Below are positions 4,992 to 5,269 of a DNA stretch of 5,269 nt, piece after piece. Positions within the stretch are counted from its first letter, which is position 1; every line of letters begins with the position of its first letter. Both the position numbers and the translations under genes were made by a program. Origin of the DNA: Rhodoferax sp. (GTDB lineage: Bacteria > Pseudomonadota > Gammaproteobacteria > Burkholderiales > Burkholderiaceae_C); NCBI GenBank assembly GCA_018882485.1, contig VERU01000208.1, positions 1 through 5,269 of the forward strand, written 5' to 3'. The notes under the pieces were generated by a model. It saw nothing but the letters and a program-made list of their open reading frames with translations, searched no databases and was not told the origin of the DNA.

Positions 4992-5269
4992 TCAGGTCTC
5001 ATCCATCATGGCCCGGATCATCGGGATGGTGACCGGCCGGCGGGTCTGCAGCGCATACCCGTCGATCAGGTCGAGCAATTCCATCAGGCTGCCCAGTTCG
5101 CGGCTGAAGCGGGTCAGCAGGTAATCCATCACCTCCTCACCCAGCAGGATGCCGCGCGCACCCGCAGCCTGGCGCAACACCTCCCGGGATTCGGATTCGG
5201 ACAGGGGTTGCAGCGCGAACAGGTGGCCCCAGCCCAGCCGGCTGCGCAGGTCTTCGCGCAGGGCCAGAC
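4992..5269 (-). CDS. hda: DnaA regulatory inactivator Hda, C-terminal part (5' end outside the window)
   Basis: The minus-strand frame is open from the right edge to the TGA at 4994-4992, giving the last 92 residues. Hda is a DnaA-like AAA+ protein that, with the DNA-loaded sliding clamp, stimulates ATP hydrolysis by DnaA and so prevents re-initiation. The visible part is the end of the AAA+ ATPase. LREDLRSRLGWGHLFALQPLSESE matches the box-VII arginine-finger region of the DnaA/Hda family. LLTRFSRELGSLMELLDLIDGYALQTRRPVTIPMIRAMM matches the C-terminal lid with the sensor-2 arginine. The chain ends right after this lid, with no helix-turn-helix DnaA-box binding domain, which distinguishes Hda from DnaA. 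The GTG at 5180 is internal, since conserved sequence continues upstream of it. The clamp-binding motif would be at the N-terminus, outside the window. It heads the run of genes HAD-pcnB-folK. Confidence 0.92.
   Translation of the reverse strand, partial: LALREDLRSRLGWGHLFALQPLSESESREVLRQAAGARGILLGEEVMDYLLTRFSRELGSLMELLDLIDGYALQTRRPVTIPMIRAMMDET

Overview
The window is GC-rich, densely packed bacterial chromosome. It reads as core genome of a betaproteobacterium, most likely Burkholderiales and perhaps near Alcaligenaceae. That placement is an inference from the gene order hda - HAD phosphatase - pcnB - folK, from the protein sequences and from the base composition. There are seven protein-coding genes, two of them cut by the window edges. 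I see no RNA gene, insertion sequence, CRISPR array, phage gene or attachment site.

Layout on the + strand: the 3' half of a transglutaminase-like protease-fold gene (2-409), then a RidA/YjgF-family gene (452-907). On the - strand, read from the right edge: the 3' end of hda (DnaA-inactivating ATPase), a HAD subfamily IB phosphatase, pcnB (poly(A) polymerase I) and folK (HPPK of folate synthesis). Gaps between these four are only 24-35 nt, so they look like one transcription unit. After 101 nt the same strand carries a zinc-dependent deacylase of the AstE/AspA/DoeB family, which converges on the RidA gene with 52 nt between the stop codons.

The hda-HAD-pcnB-folK block is housekeeping: control of replication initiation, a small-molecule phosphatase of unknown substrate, RNA polyadenylation linked to decay, and the pterin step of folate synthesis. 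The deacylase appears to be separately controlled. The short AT-rich island between folK and the deacylase holds a plausible sigma70 promoter whose -10 box is overlapped by a near-palindrome of the kind bound by GntR/FadR-type repressors. An 8-bp hairpin covering the folK stop codon separates the two units.

I found no convincing new multi-gene system. The points most worth a second look are the operator-like palindrome over the deacylase promoter, the uncertain substrate of that deacylase, and GNRA-capped hairpins built over two stop codons.
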